Below, piece after piece: positions 8,234-16,084 of a DNA stretch of 64,000 nt. The stretch is from Variovorax sp. OK212. GTDB taxonomy: Bacteria; Pseudomonadota; Gammaproteobacteria; Burkholderiales; Burkholderiaceae_C. Numbering within the stretch: the stretch's first letter is position 1; each line of letters begins with the position of its first letter. The translations under genes and the position numbers were made by a program. A model generated the notes under the pieces. It saw only the letters and a program-made list of their open reading frames with translations. It was not told the DNA's origin and ran no database searches. The stretch covers positions 310,001 to 374,000 of the forward strand of contig NZ_FOLP01000002.1 of the NCBI RefSeq assembly GCF_900112425.1. Direction: 5' to 3'.

Positions 8234-9223
8234 TCAACGTGCGGCCGCGCGGACGAGGGACCGGTCAATGATCGGCTTGGCAATGAGCTGCTCGTAGACC
8301 GGTTGGCTCTTGAGGTTGCCTAGCGCGATCTGCGTTTCCATGGCCACGCGCAGGGCATCTGGCGAAATCGCGACCGAGGTGGCATAGACCTTCTCGTCGA
8401 GCATGCGCTTGACCGCCGCCTCGACCACCTGGGGCTCGACGGAGGGGAACTCCTTCTTGGCGATAGCCACGGTTTCCGAGGGATGCGTCTGCATGAATCG
8501 CATGGACTGCTCCAGCGCGGCGACGAAGCGCTCGGCGGTATCGGGGTCAACGGACTTGCGCGCGGAGATACCCGAGAGCAGGTAGGGGCCGTACTGCTGC
8601 GGGAAGCTATGGATGACCTTGAAGCCCCTGGCGACGGCCTGTTCGAGTGCGGGCTGGTAGAAGACGCCCACACTCGCCTGGCCCGCCAGCAGCGGTCCCA
8701 GCTCCGCACCAGCCTGTACCTGCTTGATGCTGATCTTCGTGGTGGCCGGGTCGATCTTGCTGTCACTGAGCAGCTTGTTCAATAGCGAGGTGCTGGCGAT
8801 CGGCATCATGCCGGTGGAGACGGTCTGTCCTGCGAAGTCCGCTGGACCGCTGTACTTGAGATCGGGAGCTGCGGCGATCCAGACCGCGGCGCGGTTGACG
8901 ATGCCCGCGACCACCTGCACGTCCGCACCCTTGGAGGCCGCGATTGCGGTCCATTCCGGCCCGTGCAGCGAGAAGTCGGCGCTGCCGGAAATGACAGCCG
9001 ACAGCGCCGCATTCGGCGAACCCGCGGTCTGCTTCGTGACGACGAGGCCCTGCTTGTCGAACAGACCCTGGTCCATTGCCACGTACAGCGGCAGGAACAT
9101 CACGGACTGGAACAGCTGGGAGATCACCACCTTCTTAGGGGCCTGCGCGGTGGCGGGAACGGCCAGGGCCAGCGCCATGGCGCAACCCAGGGCGACGCTA
9201 ATTTGCTTGAGGGAGAGTTTCAT
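8234..9223 (-). CDS. NitT/TauT-family ABC transporter substrate-binding protein
   Basis: A 329-residue periplasmic protein with signal peptide MKLSLKQISVALGCAMALAL and cleavage after ATAQA. The fold signature LPLYVAMDQGLFDKQGL marks it as an SsuA/NMT1-type receptor. ATG at 9221-9223 follows AAGGTG; the open frame continues much further upstream but only as the shadow of the permease gene. It is the first of two near-paralogous receptors in this operon, 35 bp after the permease gene. Confidence 0.92.
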   Translation of the reverse strand: MKLSLKQISVALGCAMALALAVPATAQAPKKVVISQLFQSVMFLPLYVAMDQGLFDKQGLVVTKQTAGSPNAALSAVISGSADFSLHGPEWTAIAASKGADVQVVAGIVNRAAVWIAAAPDLKYSGPADFAGQTVSTGMMPIASTSLLNKLLSDSKIDPATTKISIKQVQAGAELGPLLAGQASVGVFYQPALEQAVARGFKVIHSFPQQYGPYLLSGISARKSVDPDTAERFVAALEQSMRFMQTHPSETVAIAKKEFPSVEPQVVEAAVKRMLDEKVYATSVAISPDALRVAMETQIALGNLKSQPVYEQLIAKPIIDRSLVRAAAR

Positions 9224-9258
9224 GAGTGCACCTTGATGAAAAAAGGGACGGAGAGTGA

Positions 9259-10119
9259 TCAGACGTTCAGGTTGCTGTGGTGCGTGTCTTCCTTCCACGG
9301 CAGCAGCTTGCGTTCCGCGTAGTCGACGACGAAGTAGAGGCTGAAGCCGATGACCATCAGCATGAATAGCCCCGCCCACACGGTGTTGAGGTCGTACAGG
9401 CCGGAGGCGGTGAAGATCATGTGACCCAGGCCGTGCTCGGAGGAGATGAACTCGCCGACCACGGCGCCCACCAGGCCGAAGCCGATGTTGATGTGGAAGG
9501 TCGCGATGATGGCCGGCAGCGAGGACGGAACGATCACCTTGAAGAAGATCTCCCGCTTGCCCGCGCCCAGAGTGACCAGCAGCGTCTGGAAGTCCAGGTC
9601 GGCATTCTTGGCCGCCTGGTAGGCTGCGATCAGCGCGACGATCGAGGTCAACGACACGGCCAGCGCCACCTTGGAGATCAGGCCGGTGCCGAACCACAGG
9701 ATCACGATCGGGCCGAAGGCGATCTTCGGAATACTGTTGATGGCGATGATGAAGGGCTCGGTCAGCCGCGCGATGAAAGGCGAGTACCACAGCGCCAGCC
9801 CGAGCACCGAACCCATCACGGTCCCGATGGCGAAGCCCAAAATGGCTTCGAGCACGGTGTAGCCGCTGTCGGTCCAGAGCTGGCCGCTCGTGGCGCCGCG
9901 CAACAGGGACTTCCAGATCTCCGCGGGAGATCCGACCATGAAGGACGAGATCCAGCCCGCATCGACGCCCAATTGCCAGGCCCACAGGACGACGCTCGCG
10001 GCCAGGAGCTGCAGCAGCGAGCGTCCCCAGGGGTTGTCGAAGCGGTTGCGGACTTTGGTGTTTTTGCGGGGCGCGGCGGTGGCGGCGGGCGGCATTGTGC
10101 TGGTCATGACGTGGCTCAT
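9259..10119 (-). CDS. ABC transporter permease (SsuC/TauC type)
   Basis: A 286-residue inner-membrane protein. After a polar N-terminus (about 35 residues) it has roughly six hydrophobic segments and the EAA-loop region around AAYQAAKNADLDFQTLLVTL and GAGKREIFFKVIVPSSLPAI, which contacts the ATPase. ATG at 10117-10119 has AGGA upstream; a second ATG four codons on is possible. It follows the ATP-binding gene by 24 bp and precedes the receptor gene. It would form the channel as a homodimer. Confidence 0.92.
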   Translation of the reverse strand: MSHVMTSTMPPAATAAPRKNTKVRNRFDNPWGRSLLQLLAASVVLWAWQLGVDAGWISSFMVGSPAEIWKSLLRGATSGQLWTDSGYTVLEAILGFAIGTVMGSVLGLALWYSPFIARLTEPFIIAINSIPKIAFGPIVILWFGTGLISKVALAVSLTSIVALIAAYQAAKNADLDFQTLLVTLGAGKREIFFKVIVPSSLPAIIATFHINIGFGLVGAVVGEFISSEHGLGHMIFTASGLYDLNTVWAGLFMLMVIGFSLYFVVDYAERKLLPWKEDTHHSNLNV

Positions 10120-10143
10120 GGTGAGTTCCTGGATTGCTTGTGA

Positions 10144-10914
10144 TCAGTGCTTGCGCGTCTGGATGTCCAGCTCCGCGCAAAGTTGGTGGAAGTAGCCCGA
10201 GAAGTTGGCGTGACTGCGCGCGCCGATGGGCGACTTCTCACCGATGTCGATGTCGTAGACCTGTTTGACGTGCGAGGGTTTGCCGGCCAGCACCACCACG
10301 CGCTTGGACAGGGCGACGGCCTCGTCGATGTCATGGGTGACCAGGATCACTGTCTTCTTGAAGGTATCGACCGCGTCGAGCAGCACGCCTTCCAGGTACA
10401 AGCGGGTCTGGTAGTCAAGCGCCGAGAAGGGCTCGTCCAGCAGCAGCACGTCAGGGTCAGAGATCAGCGTGCGGATGAGTGCCACGCGCTGGCGCATGCC
10501 ACCCGACAGGGTCTTGGGGTACGCGTTCTCGAAGCCTGCGAGGCCGAAGGTGTTGAGGTACTCCATCGCGTTGGCGCGCGCCTCGCGCAACGGCAGCTTC
10601 TGCAACTCGGGCGCCAGCATCACGTTCTGAAGCACGGTGCGCCAGGGGAACAGCAGGTCGCGCTGCATCATGTAGCCGACCTTTCCGCGCAGACCGGTCA
10701 CCTGTTGACCGCGGTAGGTGATTTCGCCCGTGTCGGGATCGGTCAGCCCGGCGATGATGTTGAAGACCGTGGTTTTGCCACAGCCGCTGGGGCCGATGAT
10801 GCTGACGAAGTCCTGTTCGTTGACGTCGAAGGTCAGGCCGCCGAGCACGTCGACGGATCCGCCCTTGGTCTGGAAGGATTTCTTGATGCCCTTGAGGCTG
10901 AGAAGCTTGTTCAT
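10144..10914 (-). CDS. ABC transporter ATP-binding protein (SsuB/TauB type)
   Basis: A 256-residue ATPase with all motifs: Walker A GPSGCGKTT, Q-loop MMQRDLLFPW, signature LSGGMRQRVAL, Walker B VLLLDEPFSALD and H-loop VTHDIDE. It is the first gene of the leftward operon ATPase, permease, receptor, nitrilase, receptor. The FPWRT Q-loop version is typical of nitrate/sulfonate/taurine-type importers. Confidence 0.95.
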   Translation of the reverse strand: MNKLLSLKGIKKSFQTKGGSVDVLGGLTFDVNEQDFVSIIGPSGCGKTTVFNIIAGLTDPDTGEITYRGQQVTGLRGKVGYMMQRDLLFPWRTVLQNVMLAPELQKLPLREARANAMEYLNTFGLAGFENAYPKTLSGGMRQRVALIRTLISDPDVLLLDEPFSALDYQTRLYLEGVLLDAVDTFKKTVILVTHDIDEAVALSKRVVVLAGKPSHVKQVYDIDIGEKSPIGARSHANFSGYFHQLCAELDIQTRKH

Positions 10915-11501
10915 GGAGGGTCCCTTTCGTGGACGGAATGCGCCTTGGGCGACCGGGGATGTCGGATGGCGATGTCGTCATGATTGCGAAGACATGGCTT
11001 GATGAAAATTGAAAGAGATGAGCGTCCGAATTGAATTTCATTCAATCCCAAGGCGTGGAGTTGAAATTGCATCAATTTGGTGAGCCATAGATGCGCTATT
11101 TCGACCGCGTGATGGTGCCGTGAAAGGGCGACGCCAACGCACGGTGCCGCTTTGGGCGGTGAAGGGTGGTCGCGATGTACTGGCGCTGAGGCGACGCAGA
11201 GGCGACGCACAAAAAAGCGACCGACGAGCCGCTTTATTTGCACTATTCCGGTGCGTGCAAGGAGGTCAAAATAGGAGGTTTCGTTGACGCCTCAGAACCG
11301 TCCATTGACTTTGCAGCCGCACTACGGTACCGCGGAGTTCGTTGTCATGTTCGATCGGAACACACAGCATCAGCTCTGCGAAAAGCCAGCCGGTATCTCA
11401 GGACTGAGTTTCTCGGGAGGGTCGGGCCGCGAGAAGGCTCGCACCCAAGATCATGCGCCCTCCTCCATGCGCGAGTAGCTGACGGTTTCGTGTTGCCTAG
11501 T
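10915..11501. promoter_or_regulatory. 587-bp intergenic region between the ABC operon and the relaxase gene
   Basis: No gene is supported here. The AT-rich part upstream of the ATPase gene holds the inverted repeat ATTGAA-TTTCA-TTCAAT at 11030-11046, which contains a T-N11-A core of the kind bound by LysR-type regulators, so it may control the ABC/nitrilase operon. Around 11230-11260 a looser repeat (TTGCAC ... GTGCGTGCAA) is seen. The segment 11250-11500 shows nothing recognisable; it is where transfer genes would begin in a complete Tn4371-like element. Confidence 0.4.
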
Positions 11502-13469
11502 TTAGGTAATCGATGGTCCGCGCTGACGCCCTAGTTCCCACGACACGCGGATACCTCGCACCGTTGCAGCCAACTGTCGGCCCAACTGTGACTCAATCAC
11601 AGGTCTCCACGGCACAAGGCTGAATCCCAGGCCGTCGTCGAGCATCGCAAAGCGACCACTGGCGAGTTGGACGCTGCGCCTATAGGTCCCGACTAAGCGC
11701 TGGCCATCAGATACAGGCCGATGCACCAGACCGGTTTCGACGGCAATGCCTTGGGCTGCCACTACGATTTCACGCGCGCGCAGTGTGGATAAAAGGTTGC
11801 GCGCCAAGATCACACGCTGACCGCGCCGCTCGGCCAGCCCCTGTTCGGCGAGGAAGTCGGCCCGCTGCCGTAGCGCGCCTTTTACCTGATTGCCGAAGCC
11901 CAAATCACCCAGTCCCTTGCCACCGCCGATCAACTGCAGGTCGAGCCACGTTGCCCCGATGACCCGAGCCTGCCGCTCGATGGACAGATGCGATTTCAAC
12001 TCCACCGCCACACCACCGCCTAGGCGCCGCGCGTCATACTGGCGGCCCTGCTCTGCCAAGTCGCAGGGTACGTGCCAGACACCTCCGGCCACGCGCTCCA
12101 CAATGCCGGCACGACGAAGGGCTTCTAGCCGGCGCACATGGGCGGCTACCGCCTCGCGCGGGTCGCGGTCAGGCGCACCCTGACCCTGCGCGACAGCCAA
12201 GTGATGATCAGTGCGATACACGCCATCAACGGCGAGCGCGGCGATATTGCGGTCGGTGGCGCGCACGTCGACGGAGCCCTTCACTTCCACCACCGCGCCG
12301 GCGGGATACTGCTCCAGTTCCGGCCGCGGCGGCAACGCGACGTAATACGCCTTGCCGTCGATTCCGTCGATGATTAGATAGCCCTTGTCGTAGAGTTCGT
12401 CGGTCAGCCCCTTGCCGACGACAACTCCCACGATAGCGCGGCCGTCCTCGCCGGGCTGGAACACGGCCAACTCGCGTTGCCGGCCGCTCATGGCGCGCTG
12501 CATGGTGCGGATGATGTCGTCACGCTCACCCATTGCCCGGAGCGTGGACTCGGCGTCAGCGTGGATGGCCCATGTGCCGGGCTTCTGTTCGCTCGCCAGG
12601 CCCATGCGCTGCAAGCGTTGCAGGCGTCCGATCAGCATTTGCCGTTGACGTTGCAGCCTGGGCTCAGCCAGCATCTCCGGCCGCACCAGACTGTCCACGG
12701 CCTCGCGCTGCAAGGTGCGATCCAGGCCCGTCCATCGGTCTTGATCGACTTCGCGCAACATCGCGCGCTGGATCTCCAGCTCGGTACGCGGCCCCAGCCA
12801 TTCGGTCGCCAATTCCGATGCCCGGTGACGCATCCCCTCGCCGATGTAGTCGCGGGCGATGATGAGGTCCTTGCCGATGTCGTCCTTGCCGCGCAGGACT
12901 ACGTGCGTGTGCGGGTTGTCGGTGTTCCAGTGATCGACCGCCACCCACTCCAGTCGCGTGCCGAGGTCGCCCTCCATCCTCGCCATCAAGTGCCGGGTAT
13001 AGGAGCGCAGGTCGTCTAGCTGTTCGGCGTCTTCGGGCGAGACGATGAAGCGGAACTGGTGCCGATCCACAGCGCTGCCTTCCTTGAACGCATCAAGGTC
13101 GGCGGCATCGGCCATGGGGCCGTAAGCATTGCCCGGACCGCCATGGCGATCGACACCCTCGCGCTCGATGTAGCGCAGGTGCGTGGCGGTCGAGCGAGGC
13201 CCAGCCCGTGCCAGATTGACGAGGTTTGCCTTGATCGTCACACGCCGCGCATTCGCTCCCAACCCTTGGCCAGCGAAACGGGCTGCGGCATGCCCTCGCC
13301 CCAGGCGGGCACCCGGCTGCGAACCCGCTTTCGCCATGACCCTGCCCGCCTTCCCACCGGCCTGACCAGCATGGCTGGTCTGGCGCAGCACCTTGTTGAT
13401 GAACGCGTCGCCGCGCTGCCGGGGCGCGCCAGGGCGAACTCGGAAACGGTCGTCGTCGCGACTACTCAC
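11502..13469 (-). CDS. relaxase/mobilization nuclease, VirD2-like with DUF3363 (RlxS type)
   Basis: A protein of about 655 residues that would nick the origin of transfer and lead the strand into a recipient. The metal-binding His motif is in WNTDNPHTHVVLRG; a tyrosine in LRSYTRHLM lies in the preceding motif region. The N-terminal 50 residues are polar (SSRDDDRFRVRPGAPRQRGD), and the long C-terminal part (from about residue 250) matches the DUF3363 extension of Tn4371-family relaxases. GTG at 13467-13469 is chosen over longer starts that read into the preceding intergenic region. The gene appears complete, but the usual downstream traR, traG and trb genes are absent. Confidence 0.9.
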   Translation of the reverse strand: MSSRDDDRFRVRPGAPRQRGDAFINKVLRQTSHAGQAGGKAGRVMAKAGSQPGARLGRGHAAARFAGQGLGANARRVTIKANLVNLARAGPRSTATHLRYIEREGVDRHGGPGNAYGPMADAADLDAFKEGSAVDRHQFRFIVSPEDAEQLDDLRSYTRHLMARMEGDLGTRLEWVAVDHWNTDNPHTHVVLRGKDDIGKDLIIARDYIGEGMRHRASELATEWLGPRTELEIQRAMLREVDQDRWTGLDRTLQREAVDSLVRPEMLAEPRLQRQRQMLIGRLQRLQRMGLASEQKPGTWAIHADAESTLRAMGERDDIIRTMQRAMSGRQRELAVFQPGEDGRAIVGVVVGKGLTDELYDKGYLIIDGIDGKAYYVALPPRPELEQYPAGAVVEVKGSVDVRATDRNIAALAVDGVYRTDHHLAVAQGQGAPDRDPREAVAAHVRRLEALRRAGIVERVAGGVWHVPCDLAEQGRQYDARRLGGGVAVELKSHLSIERQARVIGATWLDLQLIGGGKGLGDLGFGNQVKGALRQRADFLAEQGLAERRGQRVILARNLLSTLRAREIVVAAQGIAVETGLVHRPVSDGQRLVGTYRRSVQLASGRFAMLDDGLGFSLVPWRPVIESQLGRQLAATVRGIRVSWELGRQRGPSIT

Positions 13470-13549
13470 CGTGCGGCTCCATCCAAGGGGAGCGCAGCCG
13501 GGCGTGCGAAGCACCAAGTTTCGCCAATGTTGGTGCGTCCTTGCGCACC

Positions 13550-13700
13550 TTCGCGGCACGCCGCACCTTTTGGCGTGTGCCGCGCCACCCCCACGTGCAG
13601 ACTGGCCTTGCGCGGACCGAAGTGCCGCGACCTTTTATCTTGCCCTCCGTCTTTGCCGATCGCTGGCGCGACCGGCCCCGACGGTCGGGCCAGCGATCGT
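13550..13700. other. candidate origin of transfer (nic-like site, hairpin)
   Basis: The gap between traF and the relaxase gene (13470-13797) has no supported gene. At 13633-13645 the plus strand reads TTTTATCTTGCCC, close to the YATCCTG/C nick consensus of IncP/VirD2-type relaxases (one C to T change), with the predicted nick between 13642 and 13643. Fifteen bases further begins a 43-nt hairpin: arms 13657-13667 and 13689-13699 (CGATCGCTGGC/GCCAGCGATCG) and an inner 6-bp stem CGACCG/CGGTCG around a 7-nt loop. An imperfect inverted repeat lies on the other side (about 13552-13588). Position next to the relaxase gene supports oriT; a terminator for traF is the main alternative for the hairpin. 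Confidence 0.5.
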
Positions 13701-13797
13701 CTGCACGGACGAAGCGCGATGACCGCAGGCGGCGCGGCGCAGCGCGCGCATGCCGCCTGCACGTGGATCGGCAGCGCCGATGCACGGCGGACGGCAC

Positions 13798-14334
13798 TCA
13801 TCGCGCGCCCCATGCCCACATCGGCTGCGCGCGGCCGAGCACGGCCACCGCGTCGACGGGACCGAAATAACGGCTGTCGAACGACGCCGGATTCGTCGCG
13901 CTGAGCAGGAACAGCTCGCCGGCGCGCAGCGCGCGGCAATGCGACCACAACGGCAGGCCGCGGCCCTGGCCGTCGGCGCTGCGCCAGAGGGCCACCGGCA
14001 CGTCATCGACGTAGACGGTGCGCCGGACCATGCACACCCGTTGCGGCGCCATCGCCCCGATGCGCTTGAGCAGCGGGATGCGCTCGGGCAGGTAGCCGCG
14101 CTGCGCAGCGAGCGCGGCGGCCTCGGCAGGCAGGCGGGCCAGCACGATGTCGCCAACGTTCAGCGCATCGCGCGATGGCTCGAACGGCTCGATGCGATAC
14201 CAGCCGCGCGGCACGCTGTCGCTCGGGTTGTAGACCCAGCGGGCTGCTGGTACGTGCAGCGCCGGCGCTACGAGCGCAGCGATGCCGACGCCCGCGCACA
14301 GCGCGAGCAGGAGGCGAGGCGCGCGCGGGCTCAC
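13798..14334 (-). CDS. traF: TraF-like S26 family signal peptidase
   Basis: A 178-residue conjugation protease of the signal peptidase I fold. After a hydrophobic N-terminal anchor (RLLLALCAGVGIAALVAPAL) comes the catalytic serine motif NPSDSVPRGWYRI, then the general-base lysine in PLLKRIGA. In IncP systems TraF cyclises the pilin TrbC. GTG at 14332-14334 is chosen because GTGA makes a four-base overlap with the stop of the DUF2840 gene. Since no trb genes are visible, its pilin substrate is not encoded in this window. Confidence 0.88.
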   Translation of the reverse strand: MSPRAPRLLLALCAGVGIAALVAPALHVPAARWVYNPSDSVPRGWYRIEPFEPSRDALNVGDIVLARLPAEAAALAAQRGYLPERIPLLKRIGAMAPQRVCMVRRTVYVDDVPVALWRSADGQGRGLPLWSHCRALRAGELFLLSATNPASFDSRYFGPVDAVAVLGRAQPMWAWGAR

Positions 14335-14921
14335 CGCAGTTCCTCCCCGCACAGCCAGGCCGCATGCCGCTCGGCGCCGTAGGCCGGCAGCGGCTGGCGT
14401 GCAGCGAGGCGGTTGCCGAGCGTGCGCCAGTACGCGGGCGCAGTCTGCGACGGGTCGATGCCGAGTGCTTCGATCGCGTCGATCCGCTGCAGCACGGCCT
14501 GCACTGCGTTTTCGCCTTCGGCGCGCAACAGCAGCTGCGCGCCGGGACGAACGCCGGCGATGCGCTGCATGCGCTCGCCCGGTGTGCAGGCCTGCAGCAC
14601 CATGAGCTGCCAGCGCGTCGTGCCGTAGTCGTTGGACTCCCAGCGCACACGGCAGAAGACCGCGCCAGGCGCGAAGCTCGCGCAGCGCCGCCAGCGGTCC
14701 AAGCGCAGCTCGCGCAGCGGCCGACCGAAGCGCAGGTAGAGGTTGATGCGGCGCTCGACGTAGGCGAACGAGACGCGCGTGAGCGGCGGATCGCCCGGCT
14801 TGGCGGCCGGTGCCACCGATAGGTGCGGCGGCGGGTGCATCGACGTGTCCGAAGACACGTCCGATGGCACGAACGCCGACGAGGCATCGGCCGGTCGAAT
14901 GGTCGATGGCGACGCGTTCAT
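14331..14921 (-). CDS. DUF2840 domain-containing protein
   Basis: About 196 residues. The N-terminal 50 residues are low complexity (Ser/Pro rich), and the conserved DUF2840 part starts around LTRVSFAYVERRINLYLRFG and ends ERHAAWLCGEEL. Proteins of this family occur in Tn4371-like elements between parA and traF; the function is unknown. ATG at 14919-14921 overlaps the previous stop as ATGA, and its own stop overlaps traF as GTGA, so this is a tightly coupled operon. Confidence 0.85.
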   Translation of the reverse strand: MNASPSTIRPADASSAFVPSDVSSDTSMHPPPHLSVAPAAKPGDPPLTRVSFAYVERRINLYLRFGRPLRELRLDRWRRCASFAPGAVFCRVRWESNDYGTTRWQLMVLQACTPGERMQRIAGVRPGAQLLLRAEGENAVQAVLQRIDAIEALGIDPSQTAPAYWRTLGNRLAARQPLPAYGAERHAAWLCGEELR

Positions 14922-15166
14922 GGCCGTTGCTCCGAGAACTCGCGCTCCAACAGCGCGCGCAGCATGTCGGCTACCGTGATGCCGCACGTGAACGCCGCGA
15001 CCTTGATGCGACCTCGCAGCGCAGGCGTCACGTCCAGCGTCAGGCGCGCCGTGTAGACCTCGCCACGCACCAGCGCTGCGAGGTCGTCGCCGTTGCGCAC
15101 CCAGACCTCTGCCTGCGGATCGGCCGGTGGACGGGCGCCGATGGGCACACGCTTGCCGTTCTTCAT
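14918..15166 (-). CDS. small ribbon-helix-helix-like partition-associated protein
   Basis: An 82-residue protein (MKNGKRVPIGARPPADPQAE at the start). The C-terminal half, YTARLTLDVTPALRGRIKVA followed by an ADMLRALLEREF helix, looks like a ribbon-helix-helix DNA-binding domain. It overlaps parA upstream (ATGA at 15163-15166) and DUF2840 downstream (ATGA). The position right after parA suggests a centromere-binding or autorepressor role in partition. The call is by pattern and context. Confidence 0.75.
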   Translation of the reverse strand: MKNGKRVPIGARPPADPQAEVWVRNGDDLAALVRGEVYTARLTLDVTPALRGRIKVAAFTCGITVADMLRALLEREFSEQRP

Positions 15167-15804
15167 GGCGAGCCACTCCGCAGCACTTCGGCGGCCAGCG
15201 CCGCGATCTCGCGCGCTGCTAGACCGTCCTCGTCCAGTTCGCGCACGAGCCGTCCAGCGGCCACGCTGTCCGCGAAGGCGATGCGCTGGCGTACCTCGGA
15301 CGACAGCGCCGGCAACGGCTGGTCGGCCAGCGCGCCGCGCGCTTCTCGGCCGATCACCGTCGTGCTGACACGCCGGTTGATGACGAAGACCGCGCGCAGC
15401 GCAGGCCGGAATACCTGCGCCTCGCGGATCAATGCGACCATCTCCGCGCTGGCCCAGACATCGTAGGGGCTGGGCTGTACGGGAATCAGCACGAGGTCGG
15501 CGGCGAGCAACGCGGAGCGCGCGAGCGCCGCGATGCGCGGCGGCCCATCGATGACGACATGATCGGCGCGGCGCGCGAGTTCGGGCGCCTCCTGGTGCAG
15601 CGTCTCGCGCGCCAGGCCGACGGCGCCGAACAGGCGCGGCAGGCCGCTCTGGCTGCGCCGCTGCGTCCAATCCAGTGTCGAGCCCTGCGGGTCGGCATCG
15701 AGCAGCAGCACGTTCTTGCCATGCAAGGCCAATTCGCCCGCAAGGTGCGTGGCGAGCGTCGTCTTGCCGACGCCGCCTTTCTGGTTGAGCAGCGCGATGA
15801 TCAT
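15163..15804 (-). CDS. parA: ParA-family partition ATPase
   Basis: A 213-residue Walker-type ATPase. The N-terminus is MIIALLNQKGGVGKTTLATH (deviant Walker A), followed by LLLDADPQGSTLDW and VVIDGPPRIA (Walker A'/B). It lacks the N-terminal HTH of long ParA proteins, so it is the small Ib type. ATG at 15802-15804 has GGGAGC upstream. It would help keep the element during growth, together with the small RHH protein and perhaps the distant ParB. The putative replication origin lies immediately upstream. Confidence 0.93.
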   Translation of the reverse strand: MIIALLNQKGGVGKTTLATHLAGELALHGKNVLLLDADPQGSTLDWTQRRSQSGLPRLFGAVGLARETLHQEAPELARRADHVVIDGPPRIAALARSALLAADLVLIPVQPSPYDVWASAEMVALIREAQVFRPALRAVFVINRRVSTTVIGREARGALADQPLPALSSEVRQRIAFADSVAAGRLVRELDEDGLAAREIAALAAEVLRSGSP

Positions 15805-16084
15805 GGCGCGCTCCCGGCAGACCTGTCTTCTGCGTTCCTCTTGGCGAGCCTCGCGTTTTCCTTCGCGCCGTGCGTGCCGGATGCGTGCCGTGCGCCGCCG
15901 CGGCTTATCCACAGCGCGCCGCCCTCTCCTATCGTTAGGTTTTTATGAAATACGTTAGGGATTAAGTTACGGCGTGCGCAAGCTACTGTTGCGCATGGGT
16001 TTTCTGGCAATCGGCACGCCTGATAGCACGAGCGCTGCACGCCCGATAGCACGAGTGCAGGCACGCCTGATAGCACGAGCCCGT
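15805..16084. other. putative iteron-type replication origin
   Basis: This region between repA and parA has the parts of an iteron origin. Three direct 19-bp repeats, consensus CACGCCTGATAGCACGAGC, lie at 16015-16033, 16038-16056 and 16062-16080, spaced 23 and 24 bp. A perfect DnaA box TTATCCACA is at 15905-15913. An AT-rich patch (15931-15968) contains two further CGTTAGG repeats 20 bp apart (15931-15939, 15951-15959). The replication initiator gene is adjacent. The same stretch must also hold the promoter of the parA operon. Confidence 0.65.
16015..16080 (+). repeat. three 19-bp iterons
   Basis: Three near-identical direct repeats (first and third identical; second differs by C for T at position 7 and T for C at the last base). 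The spacing, two helical turns plus a little, is what RepA-type initiators need to bind on one face of the DNA. They lie 5 bp beyond the repA stop. Confidence 0.75.

Noticed and set aside
10911-11243. 110-codon minus-strand frame upstream of the ABC operon
   Set aside because: No similarity, no ribosome-binding site, and it covers the likely promoter and the palindrome at 11030-11046.
11460-11530. Possible attL by similarity of GGTAATCGATGG to the AT-rich mutS junction
   Set aside because: Only a few bases agree with the right junction (TAATTGATTTAAATGG), too few to call a direct repeat. attL may be outside the window.
13059-13904. 281-codon plus-strand frame across the relaxase start and oriT gap
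   Set aside because: Antisense to the relaxase N-terminus, then Arg-rich sequence through the hairpin; no family resemblance.
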